Source of the DNA: Sphingomonas glacialis
Lineage (GTDB): Bacteria > Pseudomonadota > Alphaproteobacteria > Sphingomonadales > Sphingomonadaceae
Length of the DNA: 64,000 nucleotides
Direction of reading: 5' to 3'
Assembly: GCF_014653575.1 (NCBI RefSeq)
Contig: NZ_BNAQ01000002.1
Location: 310,001 to 374,000, forward strand
A program made the translations under genes and the position numbers. This document shows positions 26,622 to 34,873 of this stretch, piece after piece (within the stretch, counting starts at the first letter, position 1; the number at the start of each line of letters is the position of its first letter). The notes beneath the pieces are model-generated. The model was given only the letters and a program-made list of their open reading frames with translations, had not been told where the DNA came from and ran no database searches.

Positions 26622-27854
26622 TCACAGTGCGCCAAGATCGATCTCGCCAAACCGATCGACCGCGGCATTGGCCTCGGGCATCGGATATTTGAGGCCCGTC
26701 GCGCAGTTGAACAGAACGACGCGCTCGTCCTCATCGACTTCGCCGCTGCGCAGCGCCGCGCGATAGGCGGCGAGCGTCGCGCCGCCCTCGGGACAGAGCA
26801 GCAAACCGTCCTTTTTCGCGCAATCCTCGACCGCCTTGAGGATCGCGGGATCGCCGACGCCGAGCGCCTTGCCACCGCTTTCACGGACGGCGCGCAGGAT
26901 CAGGAAATCGCCGACCGCCTTGGGGACGCGGATCCCGGCGGCGACGGTCGCGGCGTCTTCCCAGCGCTCGGCATGTTCCTCGCCCGCCTCGAACGCGCGG
27001 ACGATCGGCGCGCAGCCGCTTGCCTGGATAGCATACATGCGCGGTCGCTCGGAGCCGATCCAGCCGAGCTTTTCGAGCTCGTCGAACGCCTTCCACATGC
27101 CGATCAACCCGGTGCCCCCGCCGGTCGGATAGAAGATCGCATCGGGGAGCTTCCAGCCGAACTGCGCGGCGAGCTCGAGCCCCATCGTTTTCTTGCCCTC
27201 GATCCGGTAGGGCTCCTTCAGGGTCGAGAAATCGAACCAGCGCCCCTCGGCGGCACCGCGCCCGACGATCGCGCCGCAATCGTCGATCTGGCCGTTGACG
27301 CGGTACACGCGCGCGCCCTGCGCGGCGATCTCGCGGATATTGACCTCTGGCGTTTCCTCGGGCGCCAGCACGATCGTCTCGATCGCGCAGCGCGTCGCAT
27401 AGGCGGCGAGCGCGGCACCGGCATTGCCGTTGGTCGGCATCGCGATCCGGGTGACGCCCAGCTCCTTCGCCATCGCCACCGCCATCACGAGCCCGCGCGC
27501 CTTGAAGCTGCCCGTCGGCAAGCGGCCTTCGTCCTTGACCAGCACGTTCGCGCTGCCCGCGCTCTTGGGGATCGGCACGAGCGGCGTCTCGATCTCGCCG
27601 AGGCTGACGATGTTCCCTGTCCGCCGCACGGGCAGCAGCTCGCGCCAGCGCCACAGATCGGTCTGGCGCGCCTCTAGCGTTGCCTTGGGAAGCGCGGCTT
27701 TGACCGCGTCGAGATCGTAGCGGACGAGCAGCGGGCGCCCGACGCGCGACAGGCCGTGGAGCTGATCGGCCTCGTAGCGCTCGCCCGTCATCGAGCACTC
27801 GAGATGCGTGACGAAGGTCGAGCGGTCGGCGGTAAGGTTCGAATTGATCACCAC
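26622..27854 (-). CDS. thrC: Threonine synthase
   Basis: 410 residues from GTG 27854; a second GTG is the next codon. PLP enzyme: the Lys that binds the cofactor is in RLPTGSFKARGLVMA, the phosphate-binding loop in YPTGGGTGLIGMW, and AMPTNGNAGAALAAYA matches the family. An N-terminal zinc-ribbon-like region is reduced (THLECSMTGERYE retains one Cys). Converts O-phosphohomoserine to threonine. The start overlaps the end of a small upstream frame by seven bases, so it is probably co-transcribed with the upstream nucleotidyltransferase pair. Confidence 0.9.
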   Translation of the reverse strand: MVINSNLTADRSTFVTHLECSMTGERYEADQLHGLSRVGRPLLVRYDLDAVKAALPKATLEARQTDLWRWRELLPVRRTGNIVSLGEIETPLVPIPKSAGSANVLVKDEGRLPTGSFKARGLVMAVAMAKELGVTRIAMPTNGNAGAALAAYATRCAIETIVLAPEETPEVNIREIAAQGARVYRVNGQIDDCGAIVGRGAAEGRWFDFSTLKEPYRIEGKKTMGLELAAQFGWKLPDAIFYPTGGGTGLIGMWKAFDELEKLGWIGSERPRMYAIQASGCAPIVRAFEAGEEHAERWEDAATVAAGIRVPKAVGDFLILRAVRESGGKALGVGDPAILKAVEDCAKKDGLLLCPEGGATLAAYRAALRSGEVDEDERVVLFNCATGLKYPMPEANAAVDRFGEIDLGAL

Positions 27855-28024
27855 TTGCCCCCCGCAACTTCGATTGCCTTTAGCAGCGCGCGCTTGCTTT
27901 CGGTGCGGCGGTTGCCGGCGTTGCGCGGCATGTCCGGGTAGCCAGCCGCGGCGCGGCGTCGCTCGATCTCCGCAACGAATGCGTCAAGCGGGATCGGCTG
28001 AGAGGTCTTGAACACCGAGGTCAC
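27848..28024 (-). CDS. Small protein paired with the nucleotidyltransferase
   Basis: 58 residues from GTG 28024 (MTSVFKTSQPIPLDAFVAEI if initiated there); a GTG at 28063 would add 13 residues. Basic, helical, with IERRRAAAGYPDMPRNAGNR and RRTESKRALLKAIEVAGGKW. No family recognised. It overlaps the nucleotidyltransferase gene by about 41 bases at its start and the thrC start by seven at its end, an arrangement typical of translationally coupled genes. Could be an antitoxin-like partner; this is speculation from size and position only. Confidence 0.55.
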   Translation of the reverse strand: MTSVFKTSQPIPLDAFVAEIERRRAAAGYPDMPRNAGNRRTESKRALLKAIEVAGGKW

Positions 28025-28541
28025 CTGCTGTTTCTTCTCTGATACGACGTTCCAAATAGGCACGGTCGAGATCGTTGTGAAGCGATGCCAACACTTTCGC
28101 TTGCCCCAACATTTCGGGCGCGGCGCCTGAATGGAACTGGCCCATGCGGTCGGCGATCATGTCCTCCCTGGACAGGATTGCCGCGACCCCGTCCTCGCCG
28201 AGATCGATCAAAACGAGCCGATCACGTTCCGCCAATCCGTCAAGAAGCGTCGCGGAAACAACCTCAAACCCCAATTTGAAATCCGGATGTATCCAGCCAC
28301 GCGTCGCAACCCCCGGGCCCTGCGGTCTCGTAAAGCCGAGCGCTACCAGCTCGGTTTCGAAAGCCTCCTGCCGTGCGGTTGCGATATCGAAGTCGCCCGT
28401 CGCAATCAGATTATTCGAGAACAACTCTACCGCAGCGCCGCCAACTAAAACCGGCGCCTGGATTCCTTTCGCCCGAAATCCAAGACCGGCGCGCCCGAAG
28501 AACCGCAAGGCTTTTTCAAAATCGGGGCGGAGGGATCTCAT
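27984..28541 (-). CDS. Nucleotidyltransferase-fold protein (AbiEii/DUF6036-like)
   Basis: 185 residues. The N-terminal half carries the minimal nucleotidyltransferase pattern: VLVGGAAVELFSNNLIATGD followed by FDIAT, that is GG, a short helix, then T-x-D-x-D. IHPDFKLGFEVVSATLLDG and LSREDMIADRMGQF resemble the later strands and helix of AbiEii-like proteins, which can act as toxins or in phage defence. It lies between grpE and thrC, on the same strand and overlapping a small downstream frame. Whether the pair is a toxin-antitoxin module cannot be told from sequence. Confidence 0.65.
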   Translation of the reverse strand: MRSLRPDFEKALRFFGRAGLGFRAKGIQAPVLVGGAAVELFSNNLIATGDFDIATARQEAFETELVALGFTRPQGPGVATRGWIHPDFKLGFEVVSATLLDGLAERDRLVLIDLGEDGVAAILSREDMIADRMGQFHSGAAPEMLGQAKVLASLHNDLDRAYLERRIREETAGDLGVQDLSADPA

Positions 28542-28566
28542 CGAACAATCCCCCCGCCCATCAGGC

Positions 28567-29115
28567 TCATCCCGCCTTAGCCACGCCTACCAGAGCCGGC
28601 CGCAACAGACGGTCCTTGATCATGTACCCGGCCTGCATCTCCTGCACGACGGTGCCCGGCGTCTCATCGCTCGGCAGTTCGAACATCGCCTGGTGGAAGT
28701 TCGGGTCGAGCTTCTCGCCGATCGCCACCATCTTCTTGATGCCGTGGCGCTGGAACACCGCCTCGAGCTCGCGGCCCGTCGCTTCGAGGCCCGCGACCAG
28801 GCCCTTCATCTTCTCGTCGGCGCGCAGCTCGGCCGGGATCGCGTCGAGCCCGCGCGCGAGATTGTCGGCGACCGACAGCAGGTCGCGCGCGAAGTTGGTC
28901 GAGGCGTAGGCGCGTGCGTCGGCGGTTTCCTTCTCGGCGCGGCGGCGGACGTTCTGCGCCTCGGCGTGCGCGTACAGCACGGCGGCCTTCGACTCGGCGA
29001 GTTCGGCGCGCAGCTTGGCGGTCTCGTCATGCTCGGCAACTTCGGGCGCCGCTGCGGCGGTCTCTTCGCGCAGCTCGGCCGCGTCGTTCGCCACGGTGTT
29101 TTCGTCTTCGGTCAT
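28567..29115 (-). CDS. grpE: Nucleotide exchange factor GrpE
   Basis: 182 residues. An acidic, variable N-terminus (TEDENTVANDAAELREETAA) leads into the long coiled-coil (about 35-95), then the compact beta domain with GLEATGRELEAVFQRHGIKK and FHQAMFELPSDETPGTVVQ, the conserved C-terminal signature ending VVQEMQAGYMIKDRLLRPAL. Exchanges nucleotide on DnaK, which is not in the window. Immediately downstream of hrcA on the same strand with a 16-base gap, the usual heat-shock arrangement. Confidence 0.96.
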   Translation of the reverse strand: MTEDENTVANDAAELREETAAAAPEVAEHDETAKLRAELAESKAAVLYAHAEAQNVRRRAEKETADARAYASTNFARDLLSVADNLARGLDAIPAELRADEKMKGLVAGLEATGRELEAVFQRHGIKKMVAIGEKLDPNFHQAMFELPSDETPGTVVQEMQAGYMIKDRLLRPALVGVAKAG

Positions 29116-29131
29116 GTCGTCCCTAGTCCAT

Positions 29132-30175
29132 TCAAGCCATCAGCCGCGCGAGTGTCGCGGCGGTATAATCCACCATGGGCACGACGCGCGCATAGTTCAA
29201 CCGCGTCGGCCCAATCACACCCACCACGCCGACCACGCGACCGTCCAATCCGCGGAACGGTTTGGCGATCACCGACGAGCCCGACAGCGAGAACAATTTG
29301 GTCTCCGCGCCGATGAAGATCCGCGTCGCATCGCCCGCGCTGGCATTGTCGAGCAGCCGCGCGATGTCCTGCTTGCCCTCGAGATCGTCGAGCAGGAAGC
29401 GCACGCGTTCGAGATCGGCGGCGGCGGCATCGTCGATCAGCCGCGCCTGGCCGCGCACGATCAGCACCGGGCGGCGCTCGCCATCCTCGCTCCAGATCGC
29501 GAGGCCGCGTTCGATCAGCGCGCGCGCGGCGCCGTCGAGCTCGGCGCGTTCGGCGAGCAGCTCGCGCTCGATCTTCGCGCGCGCCTCGAACAGCGTGAGG
29601 CCGCCGAGCATCGCGCTCATGTAATTACCCGCCTCGATCAATGCCGAGACCGGCAGGCCGGCCGGCAGATCGATTACGCGGTTCTCGATCGAGCCGTCCT
29701 CGCCGACGAGCACCGCGAGCGCCTTGTCGGCGGAAAGCGGCACGAAGCTCATCTGGCGCAGCACAAGCTCGCGCTTGGCGACCATCACCATCCCGGCGCA
29801 CGCCGACAGGCCCGACAGCGCCGCAGTGGTGGCGGCGATCGCCTCCTCGACCGGACCGCTCTGGACGAGTTGGCGCTCGATCGCGGCGCGCTCCTCGAGC
29901 GAGGGCTCGAGCGCCTGCATCATGCCGTCGACGAACAAGCGCAGGCCGATCTCGGTCGGCATCCGGCCGGCGCTGGTATGCGGGGCTGCGAGCAGGCCGA
30001 GTTCTTCGAGATCCTGCATGACGTTGCGGATCGAGGCGGGCGACAAATTGAGCCCAGACAGATGCGCGATGGTGCGCGACCCGATCGGCGCGCCGGTGTC
30101 GAGATAGCTCTGGACGACGACGCGGAAGACGTCGCGGGCGCGGTCGTTAAGCTCGGTGATCGGGGGCAGCCGCAT
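29132..30175 (-). CDS. hrcA: Heat-inducible transcription repressor HrcA
   Basis: 347 residues from ATG 30175 (MRLPPITELNDRARDVFRVV). N-terminal winged helix with RTIAHLSGLNLSPASIRNVM and the conserved AAPHTSAGRMPTEIGLRLFV; GAF-like middle and C-terminal GVVGVIGPTRLNYARVVPMV. The protein represses chaperone operons by binding CIRCE. No CIRCE dyad was found upstream of hrcA or grpE by eye, so in this strain the targets may lie elsewhere (for example groESL). Operon with grpE. Confidence 0.95.
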   Translation of the reverse strand: MRLPPITELNDRARDVFRVVVQSYLDTGAPIGSRTIAHLSGLNLSPASIRNVMQDLEELGLLAAPHTSAGRMPTEIGLRLFVDGMMQALEPSLEERAAIERQLVQSGPVEEAIAATTAALSGLSACAGMVMVAKRELVLRQMSFVPLSADKALAVLVGEDGSIENRVIDLPAGLPVSALIEAGNYMSAMLGGLTLFEARAKIERELLAERAELDGAARALIERGLAIWSEDGERRPVLIVRGQARLIDDAAAADLERVRFLLDDLEGKQDIARLLDNASAGDATRIFIGAETKLFSLSGSSVIAKPFRGLDGRVVGVVGVIGPTRLNYARVVPMVDYTAATLARLMA

Positions 30176-30416
30176 ATCGTCTATATGGGGCGGTGTGGCG
30201 CGGGGCTCAACCGGTTGCGTGTTGCGACCGACGGTGCGTTGGTTGACTCGATTGACCCCCGGAGCGAAAACGACCGACGATATCGTTTCCATTTTTGCGA
30301 TGATCGGCGTTCGTCTCCGACCCTTCGCCGGACGCGAGCGGTTACTGGACAGCCGACGATATCAAAAAGCCGACACGGACATACCATAAGCACGCCGTGT
30401 AGGACAGCGCCCGCCC

Positions 30417-30497
30417 GTCACCCCAGCGCACGCTGGGGTCTCCCCGTTTTCGCGCGCCCGCGCGGCCGCGGGAGATCCCAGCTTTCGCTGGGATGAC
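30417..30497. repeat. Family B (CCCAGC subtype) paired palindrome, first of two
   Basis: GTCACCCCAGCGCACGCTGG opens the left half at 30417 and TCCCAGCTTTCGCTGGGATG the right half, ending GAC at 30497. The left hairpin has C-G outer pairs, the right T-A, so each half keeps its own stem. Confidence 0.85.
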
Positions 30498-30580
30498 GAG
30501 CGTGGTGGGCGGGCGGGTATGATGCGATAGCGGCGTGGCCGATGACGGATGCCCAACCATGCGCCGCCCACACCCCCCGC

Positions 30581-30660
30581 GTCACCCCAGCGAAAGCTGG
30601 GGTCTCCCAGTCTCTGCGCCCCCGCGCGCCGCGGGAGATCCCAGCCTTCGCTGGGATGAC
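30581..30660. repeat. Family B (CCCAGC subtype) paired palindrome, second of two
   Basis: Same orientation and layout as the copy 84 bases to the left: GTCACCCCAGCGAAAGCTGG at 30581, ending CTTCGCTGGGATGAC at 30660. The two cores (GCGCCC...GCGGGAGAT) are similar. Confidence 0.85.
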
Positions 30661-30690
30661 GACGGTGGGCAGTGACGCTCGGCGCGCGGG

Positions 30691-31452
30691 CTAGCGATCC
30701 CGATCGTCGCGATCCGGATCCCGCGTAACGGTCCATTCCTGTTCGAACAGCGCCGAATCCGCCACCTTGCGCCCGTTCGCATCGCGCGCCGGGCGGAAGC
30801 GGACGTGCTGCAGCGCCAGCGCGCAGGTCGCGGCATCGAGCGCGCGGTTGCCGCTCGACTTAACGACGCGACAATCGCTGAGCCGCCCGTTCACCCCGAT
30901 CGTCGCGCGATACGTCACCATCCCGGCCGCCTGCGATTCGTACACGTCGCGCGGCAGATCGCGGTAGCGCAGTTCGTTGCTGACAAGTTCGGCGTCGGTC
31001 CCGCCGCCCCCGCCATCGCCGTCGCCACCATCGCCGCTGCCCGTCCCATTGCCCTGCCCGCCACTCCCCGTGCCCGGTCCGGCAACCGGCGCCGCGCCGG
31101 TCGAGCGCTCGGCGCCGACCCCGGCGATCGGCGCAACCACGACCGGGGGCGGCTGTTGCAGCACGATCGGCGGCGGCGGCGCGACGATCTCGGTTGCCTT
31201 CGACTTGAGATTGGGCGGCGACGCCGCGCCTTCCTTGCGTTTCTCGGCCTTTTTGGGCGCGGGCACCGGATCGGGCTTGGGCGGCGGCGAGTCCGGCAGC
31301 ACCGAAATCACCGTCAAATCATCGACGATGCGTCGCTGGAAATCGACGCCGAGCCCCATCACCAGCCCATAGCCGATCAGGCCGACCAGCGCCGCCGCGC
31401 CGCCCGCGCCGATGATCCGGTCCTGTCGTGAAGCTGGTGCGTAGCCGGTCAT
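30691..31452 (-). CDS. TonB-family energy transducer
   Basis: 253 residues from ATG 31452. One N-terminal membrane anchor (about 14-36), a periplasmic Pro/Lys-rich spacer (PPPKPDPVPAPKKAEKRK, then PPPPIVLQQPPPVVV), a Gly-rich linker, and a C-terminal TonB-like fold (about 165-245: GMVTYRATIGVNGRLSDCRV and TCALALQHVRFRPARDANGR). It would couple the proton motive force to outer membrane receptors, such as the one at the right end of this window. No exbB/exbD neighbours. It sits between hrcA and rph, genes that are often directly adjacent in alphaproteobacteria. Confidence 0.82.
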   Translation of the reverse strand: MTGYAPASRQDRIIGAGGAAALVGLIGYGLVMGLGVDFQRRIVDDLTVISVLPDSPPPKPDPVPAPKKAEKRKEGAASPPNLKSKATEIVAPPPPIVLQQPPPVVVAPIAGVGAERSTGAAPVAGPGTGSGGQGNGTGSGDGGDGDGGGGGTDAELVSNELRYRDLPRDVYESQAAGMVTYRATIGVNGRLSDCRVVKSSGNRALDAATCALALQHVRFRPARDANGRKVADSALFEQEWTVTRDPDRDDRDR

Positions 31453-31563
31453 GTCTTTGCGTCGTCCTTGGCCCCGAATGTGGGCATCCGCCGCCCCCAG
31501 CCAAGGGGTGACACCCGCCCAACGCACAGCTAGGGCGACTCGATCATTTCCAGGAGAGTCCCC

Positions 31564-32280
31564 ATGCGCCCAAGCGGCCGCACCCCCGACCAGATGCGCA
31601 CGATCACGATCGAGCCGCGCTTCACCAAACATGCCGAAGGGTCGGTGCTGATCGGCTTCGGCGACACCAAGGTGCTGGTCACGGCGTCGATCGAGGAGAA
31701 GGTCCCGCCGTTCCTGCGCGGCAAGGGCGAAGGCTGGGTGACGGCCGAATACGGCATGCTCCCGCGCGCCACGCACACGCGCGGCAGCCGCGAGGCCGCC
31801 AAGGGCAAGCAGTCGGGCCGCACGCAGGAAATCCAGCGGCTGATCGGCCGTTCGCTGCGCGCGGTGACCGACCTCAAGCTGCTCGGCGAGCGCCAGATCG
31901 TGCTCGATTGCGACGTGATCCAAGCCGATGGCGGGACGCGCACCGCGTCGATCTCGGGCGCGTGGGTCGCGCTGCGGCTCGCGATCGACGGGCTGATGGC
32001 GAGCGGCAAGCTCACCGCCGACCCGCTGACGCAGAAGGTCGCGGCGATCAGCTGCGGGATCTTCAAGGGCACGCCAGTGCTCGACCTCGACTATGACGAG
32101 GATTCGAACGCCGACGCCGACGCGAACTTCGTGCTGCTCGAAAACGGCAACATCGCCGAAGTCCAGGCGACCGCCGAGGGCGCGACCTATGACGAGGAGG
32201 CGCTGCTGCGCTTGCTGCGTCTCGCGCGGATCGGCTGCACCGACATCTTTGCAGCACAAGCCAAGGCGGTCGCAAAATGA
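31564..32280 (+). CDS. rph: Ribonuclease PH
   Basis: 238 residues. RNase PH fold of the PDX family: [40 protein letters not shown], the phosphate and tRNA-binding [20 protein letters not shown], and [20 protein letters not shown] with the catalytic Asp region. Phosphorolytic 3' exonuclease that trims tRNA precursors. Its stop overlaps the rdgB start as ATGA. First gene of the plus-strand set rph-rdgB, with hemW further on. Confidence 0.97.
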   Translation: MRPSGRTPDQMRTITIEPRFTKHAEGSVLIGFGDTKVLVTASIEEKVPPFLRGKGEGWVTAEYGMLPRATHTRGSREAAKGKQSGRTQEIQRLIGRSLRAVTDLKLLGERQIVLDCDVIQADGGTRTASISGAWVALRLAIDGLMASGKLTADPLTQKVAAISCGIFKGTPVLDLDYDEDSNADADANFVLLENGNIAEVQATAEGATYDEEALLRLLRLARIGCTDIFAAQAKAVAK

Positions 32281-32909
32281 CGCAAGAGGTCGCGCCGCAG
32301 GCCATTCGCAAGCTCGCACCCGGCAAGCTCGTCATCGCCAGCCACAATGCCGGCAAGGTGCGCGAGATCGGCGCCTTGCTCGCCGAGCACGGCATCGAGG
32401 CGATCTCGGCGGCCGACCTTGATTTGCCCGAGCCCGAGGAGACCGGCACGACCTTCGTCGCCAATGCCGAACTGAAGGCGTTGCAGGCGGCGGACCTGTC
32501 GGGCCTCCCCGCGCTCGCCGATGATAGCGGGCTGTGCGTCGAGGCGCTTGGCGGCGATCCCGGCGTCTACACCGCCAATTGGGCGGAAACGCCGAACGGG
32601 CGCGACTGGAACCTGGCGATGACCAAGGTCGAGCAGGCGCTTGCGACCAAGGGGCCAGACGCGAGCCGCGCGGCGCACTTCGTCTGCGTGCTCGCGCTGG
32701 CGTGGCCCGATGGGCATGTGCAATGGTTCGAAGGCCGTGCCGAGGGCACGCTGACCTGGCCGCCGCGCGGCGATGTCGGGTTCGGTTATGATCCGGTGTT
32801 CGTGCCTGCAGGCGGCGACCAGACCTATGCCGAGATGGACCCGGCGCAGAAGCACGCGATCAGCCACCGCGCCGATGCCTTCGCGCAGCTTATTGCGGCG
32901 GTGGTGTAA
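32277..32909 (+). CDS. rdgB: dITP/XTP pyrophosphatase (Ham1/RdgB)
   Basis: 210 residues; the family core starts at residue 16 ([20 protein letters not shown]), so the first 15 residues are an extension, or a later start is used. Signatures: [39 protein letters not shown], and [18 protein letters not shown] followed by ISHRADAF. Removes non-canonical purine nucleotides from the pool. Translationally coupled to rph. Confidence 0.96.
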   Translation: MTQEVAPQAIRKLAPGKLVIASHNAGKVREIGALLAEHGIEAISAADLDLPEPEETGTTFVANAELKALQAADLSGLPALADDSGLCVEALGGDPGVYTANWAETPNGRDWNLAMTKVEQALATKGPDASRAAHFVCVLALAWPDGHVQWFEGRAEGTLTWPPRGDVGFGYDPVFVPAGGDQTYAEMDPAQKHAISHRADAFAQLIAAVV

Positions 32910-32933
32910 GCCGCCCGGTCATCGCACGCATCT

Positions 32934-33036
32934 GTTCCCCGGCGAAGGCCGGGGCCCAGGTGCGATGGCTTCAACAGGCGCGCGTTGCGCCCGCCTCGGC
33001 CTGCGCCACGACTGGGCCCCGGCCTTCGCCGGGGAA
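32934..33036. repeat. Family B-related palindrome with perfect 26-base arms
   Basis: GTTCCCCGGCGAAGGCCGGG plus GCCCAG at 32934-32959 is exactly repeated in inverted form at 33011-33036. It lies between convergent rdgB and the CAP gene. The identical arms suggest a young copy. Confidence 0.88.
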
Positions 33037-33069
33037 CGGAAGCCGGGGACGACCCATGCGTAAGCGCCC

Positions 33070-33639
33070 TTAGTCCGCCACGCGCCGCCCCACGACATTC
33101 CCCGGCGGCGAATAGCGGCACACCAGATAGTCGTCGCGCGCGCTGCTCGCGAGCGCGCAGCCGACCGCGCTGGTCCGCCGCCAGACGATCTGCGTGTAAT
33201 GCGCGACATCCTGCCAGCGCCCCGTCGTGCTGATGTCGGGCACGACGCCTGCCCGGTAGCCGCGTCGCTCGTCGACCCACAGCTGCACCATCTCGTCATA
33301 GCGATACGCGCCGCGCGACCCCATGAAGAGGTTCTCGCCCTCGGGGATCCGGCCGCGCACGCCGGTCGAATGTTTGAAGTCGCGCGTCTCGGCGAGCACC
33401 GCGGCATAGCGCGCGGCATCGTCGGCAAGTTCGGCGTTCCACTCCAGCGGCGGCGCGCCGACCGCAGCGCGCGCACGATTGTGCCCGTCGAGCATCGCGC
33501 GCTGCAGCAGCGATTCGCCGCGCGCAGCGGACGCCTCGCTCAGTCGTGGCTCGGTGACGCGCGGCGGTTCGTCCGGGTCGGACGCGGCGCATCCCGTCAG
33601 TCCCGCCACCAGGGCCAGCGCCAGCCAATGAACGCGCAT
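33070..33639 (-). CDS. CAP/SCP-domain lipoprotein
   Basis: 189 residues from ATG 33639, with GGGGAGA upstream. Lipoprotein signal MRVHWLALALVAGLTGC with lipobox LTGC. CAP superfamily signatures: HNRARAAVGAPPLEWNAELA, AHYTQIVWRRTSAVGCA and YLVCRYSPPGNVVG. The four pocket residues of the fold (two His and Glu) appear present (SGVRGR-x-EGENLF replaces the first His motif KHS). Function in bacteria is poorly known. Transcribed towards rdgB and divergent from hemW with about 40 bases between starts. Confidence 0.88.
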   Translation of the reverse strand: MRVHWLALALVAGLTGCAASDPDEPPRVTEPRLSEASAARGESLLQRAMLDGHNRARAAVGAPPLEWNAELADDAARYAAVLAETRDFKHSTGVRGRIPEGENLFMGSRGAYRYDEMVQLWVDERRGYRAGVVPDISTTGRWQDVAHYTQIVWRRTSAVGCALASSARDDYLVCRYSPPGNVVGRRVAD

Positions 33640-33678
33640 CTTTCGTAATCTCCCCGACACGCCCATAGGCTCCGGTTG

Positions 33679-34869
33679 ATGAATGCCCCCGATACGCCCC
33701 TGCTAACGCCGCCGCTCGCGCTTTATGTCCATTGGCCGTTCTGCGTCTCGAAATGCCCTTATTGCGATTTCAACAGCCATGTCCGCGAGAGCGTCGACCA
33801 GGCGGCGTGGCGCGACGCGCTGCTTGCCGACCTGGCGTATGAGGCGGCGGCGCTGCCCGGACGGCGGCTCGGGTCGATCTTCTTCGGCGGTGGCACGCCC
33901 TCGCTGATGCCGCCCGCGACGGTCGCCGCGATCATCGATGCGGCGACCAGCTATTGGCCGCCAGAGCCCGATATCGAGATCACGCTCGAGGCCAATCCCT
34001 CCTCGGTCGAGGCGGCGCGCTTTGCCGATATCGCGCGCGCCGGGGTCAACCGCGTGTCGCTCGGCCTGCAGGCGCTCGACGACCAAGCGCTGGTGTTCCT
34101 CGGCCGGGCGCACGGGGTCGACGAAGGCCTCGCCGCGCTGGCGACCGCGCAAGCGGCCTTTGCGCGCGTCAGCTTCGACCTGATCTATGCGCGCCCCGGC
34201 CAGACGCTCGCGGCCTGGGATGCCGAGCTCACCCGCGCGCTGTCGTTCGGGACCGAGCATCTCTCGCTCTACCAGCTGACGATCGAACCCGGCACGCGCT
34301 TTGCGACCGAGGCGGCGGCGGGGCGGATCGTGATTCCCGATGGCGATTCCGCCGCCGATCTGTTCGAGGCGACGCGCGCGACGACCGCGGCGGCGGGGCT
34401 GCCGGCGTATGAGATTTCGAACCATGCGCGGCTGGGGGCGGAGAGCCGCCACAACCTCGTTTACTGGCGCTACCGCGATTATGCCGGGGTCGGTCCGGGC
34501 GCGCACGGGCGGCGCGGTGGCCTTGCGACCGCACGGCACAAGAAGCCCGAGAACTGGATCGGCGCGGTCGCGCGCAACGGCCACGGCGCGCAGATCGAGC
34601 AGCCGCTGGTGCCGGGCGAGCGCTCGACCGAAGCGCTGCTGATGGGGTTGCGGTTGCGCGAAGGGGTCGATCTCGCGCGGATCGCGGGGCTGGGCGAGAC
34701 GACGGTCGAGGCGCTGATCGACTGGACGGCGGCGGCGCGGCTCGAAACGCAGGGCTTGGTTGCACGCTCTGGCGACCATCTGCGCGTCACCGACGCAGGG
34801 ATGCTGCTGCTCGATGCGATCCTGCCGCTGATCGTCCTCAGCCCCTCCCCTTCAGGGGAGGGGCTTTAG
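33679..34869 (+). CDS. hemW: HemW-type radical SAM protein (coproporphyrinogen oxidase-like)
   Basis: 396 residues from ATG 33679. The cluster motif C22-x3-C26-x2-C29 is in VHWPFCVSKCPYCDFNSH; GGGTPSLMPPATVAAII and EANPSSVEAARFADIARAGV follow, then SFDLIYARPGQT. HemW proteins bind heme and are thought to be heme chaperones rather than true HemN oxidases; the fourth residue after the triad (CDFNS, not CxxxCxxCxC) supports HemW. The last residues (LSPSPSGEGL) are encoded by a hairpin that doubles as terminator. Follows rph-rdgB, as often in this class. Confidence 0.93.
   Translation: MNAPDTPLLTPPLALYVHWPFCVSKCPYCDFNSHVRESVDQAAWRDALLADLAYEAAALPGRRLGSIFFGGGTPSLMPPATVAAIIDAATSYWPPEPDIEITLEANPSSVEAARFADIARAGVNRVSLGLQALDDQALVFLGRAHGVDEGLAALATAQAAFARVSFDLIYARPGQTLAAWDAELTRALSFGTEHLSLYQLTIEPGTRFATEAAAGRIVIPDGDSAADLFEATRATTAAAGLPAYEISNHARLGAESRHNLVYWRYRDYAGVGPGAHGRRGGLATARHKKPENWIGAVARNGHGAQIEQPLVPGERSTEALLMGLRLREGVDLARIAGLGETTVEALIDWTAAARLETQGLVARSGDHLRVTDAGMLLLDAILPLIVLSPSPSGEGL
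34840..34865. terminator. Hairpin spanning the end of hemW, between convergent genes
   Basis: AGCCCCTCCCC (34840-34850) and GGGGAGGGGCT (34855-34865) form a perfect 11-bp stem with a TTCA loop. It ends one base before the hemW stop codon TAG and nine bases before the 3' end of the convergent lipoprotein gene. Its arms resemble half of a family A repeat. Confidence 0.65.
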
Positions 34870-34873
34870 AACA

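Larger units (their letters stand above)
30176..30690. other. 515-base non-coding region between hrcA and the tonB-like gene
   Basis: Holds the hrcA upstream region and two family B repeats (30417-30497, 30581-30660). No credible gene was found on either strand; open frames here are repeat-derived. Confidence 0.6.

Noticed and set aside
29116..30300. A possible CIRCE element near hrcA-grpE
   Set aside because: No TTAGCACTC-N9-GAGTGCTAA-like dyad was found by eye upstream of either gene.
30691..32319. An extended version of the tonB-like gene starting opposite rph
   Set aside because: The extra N-terminal part is antisense to rph; the membrane anchor starts right after ATG 31452.
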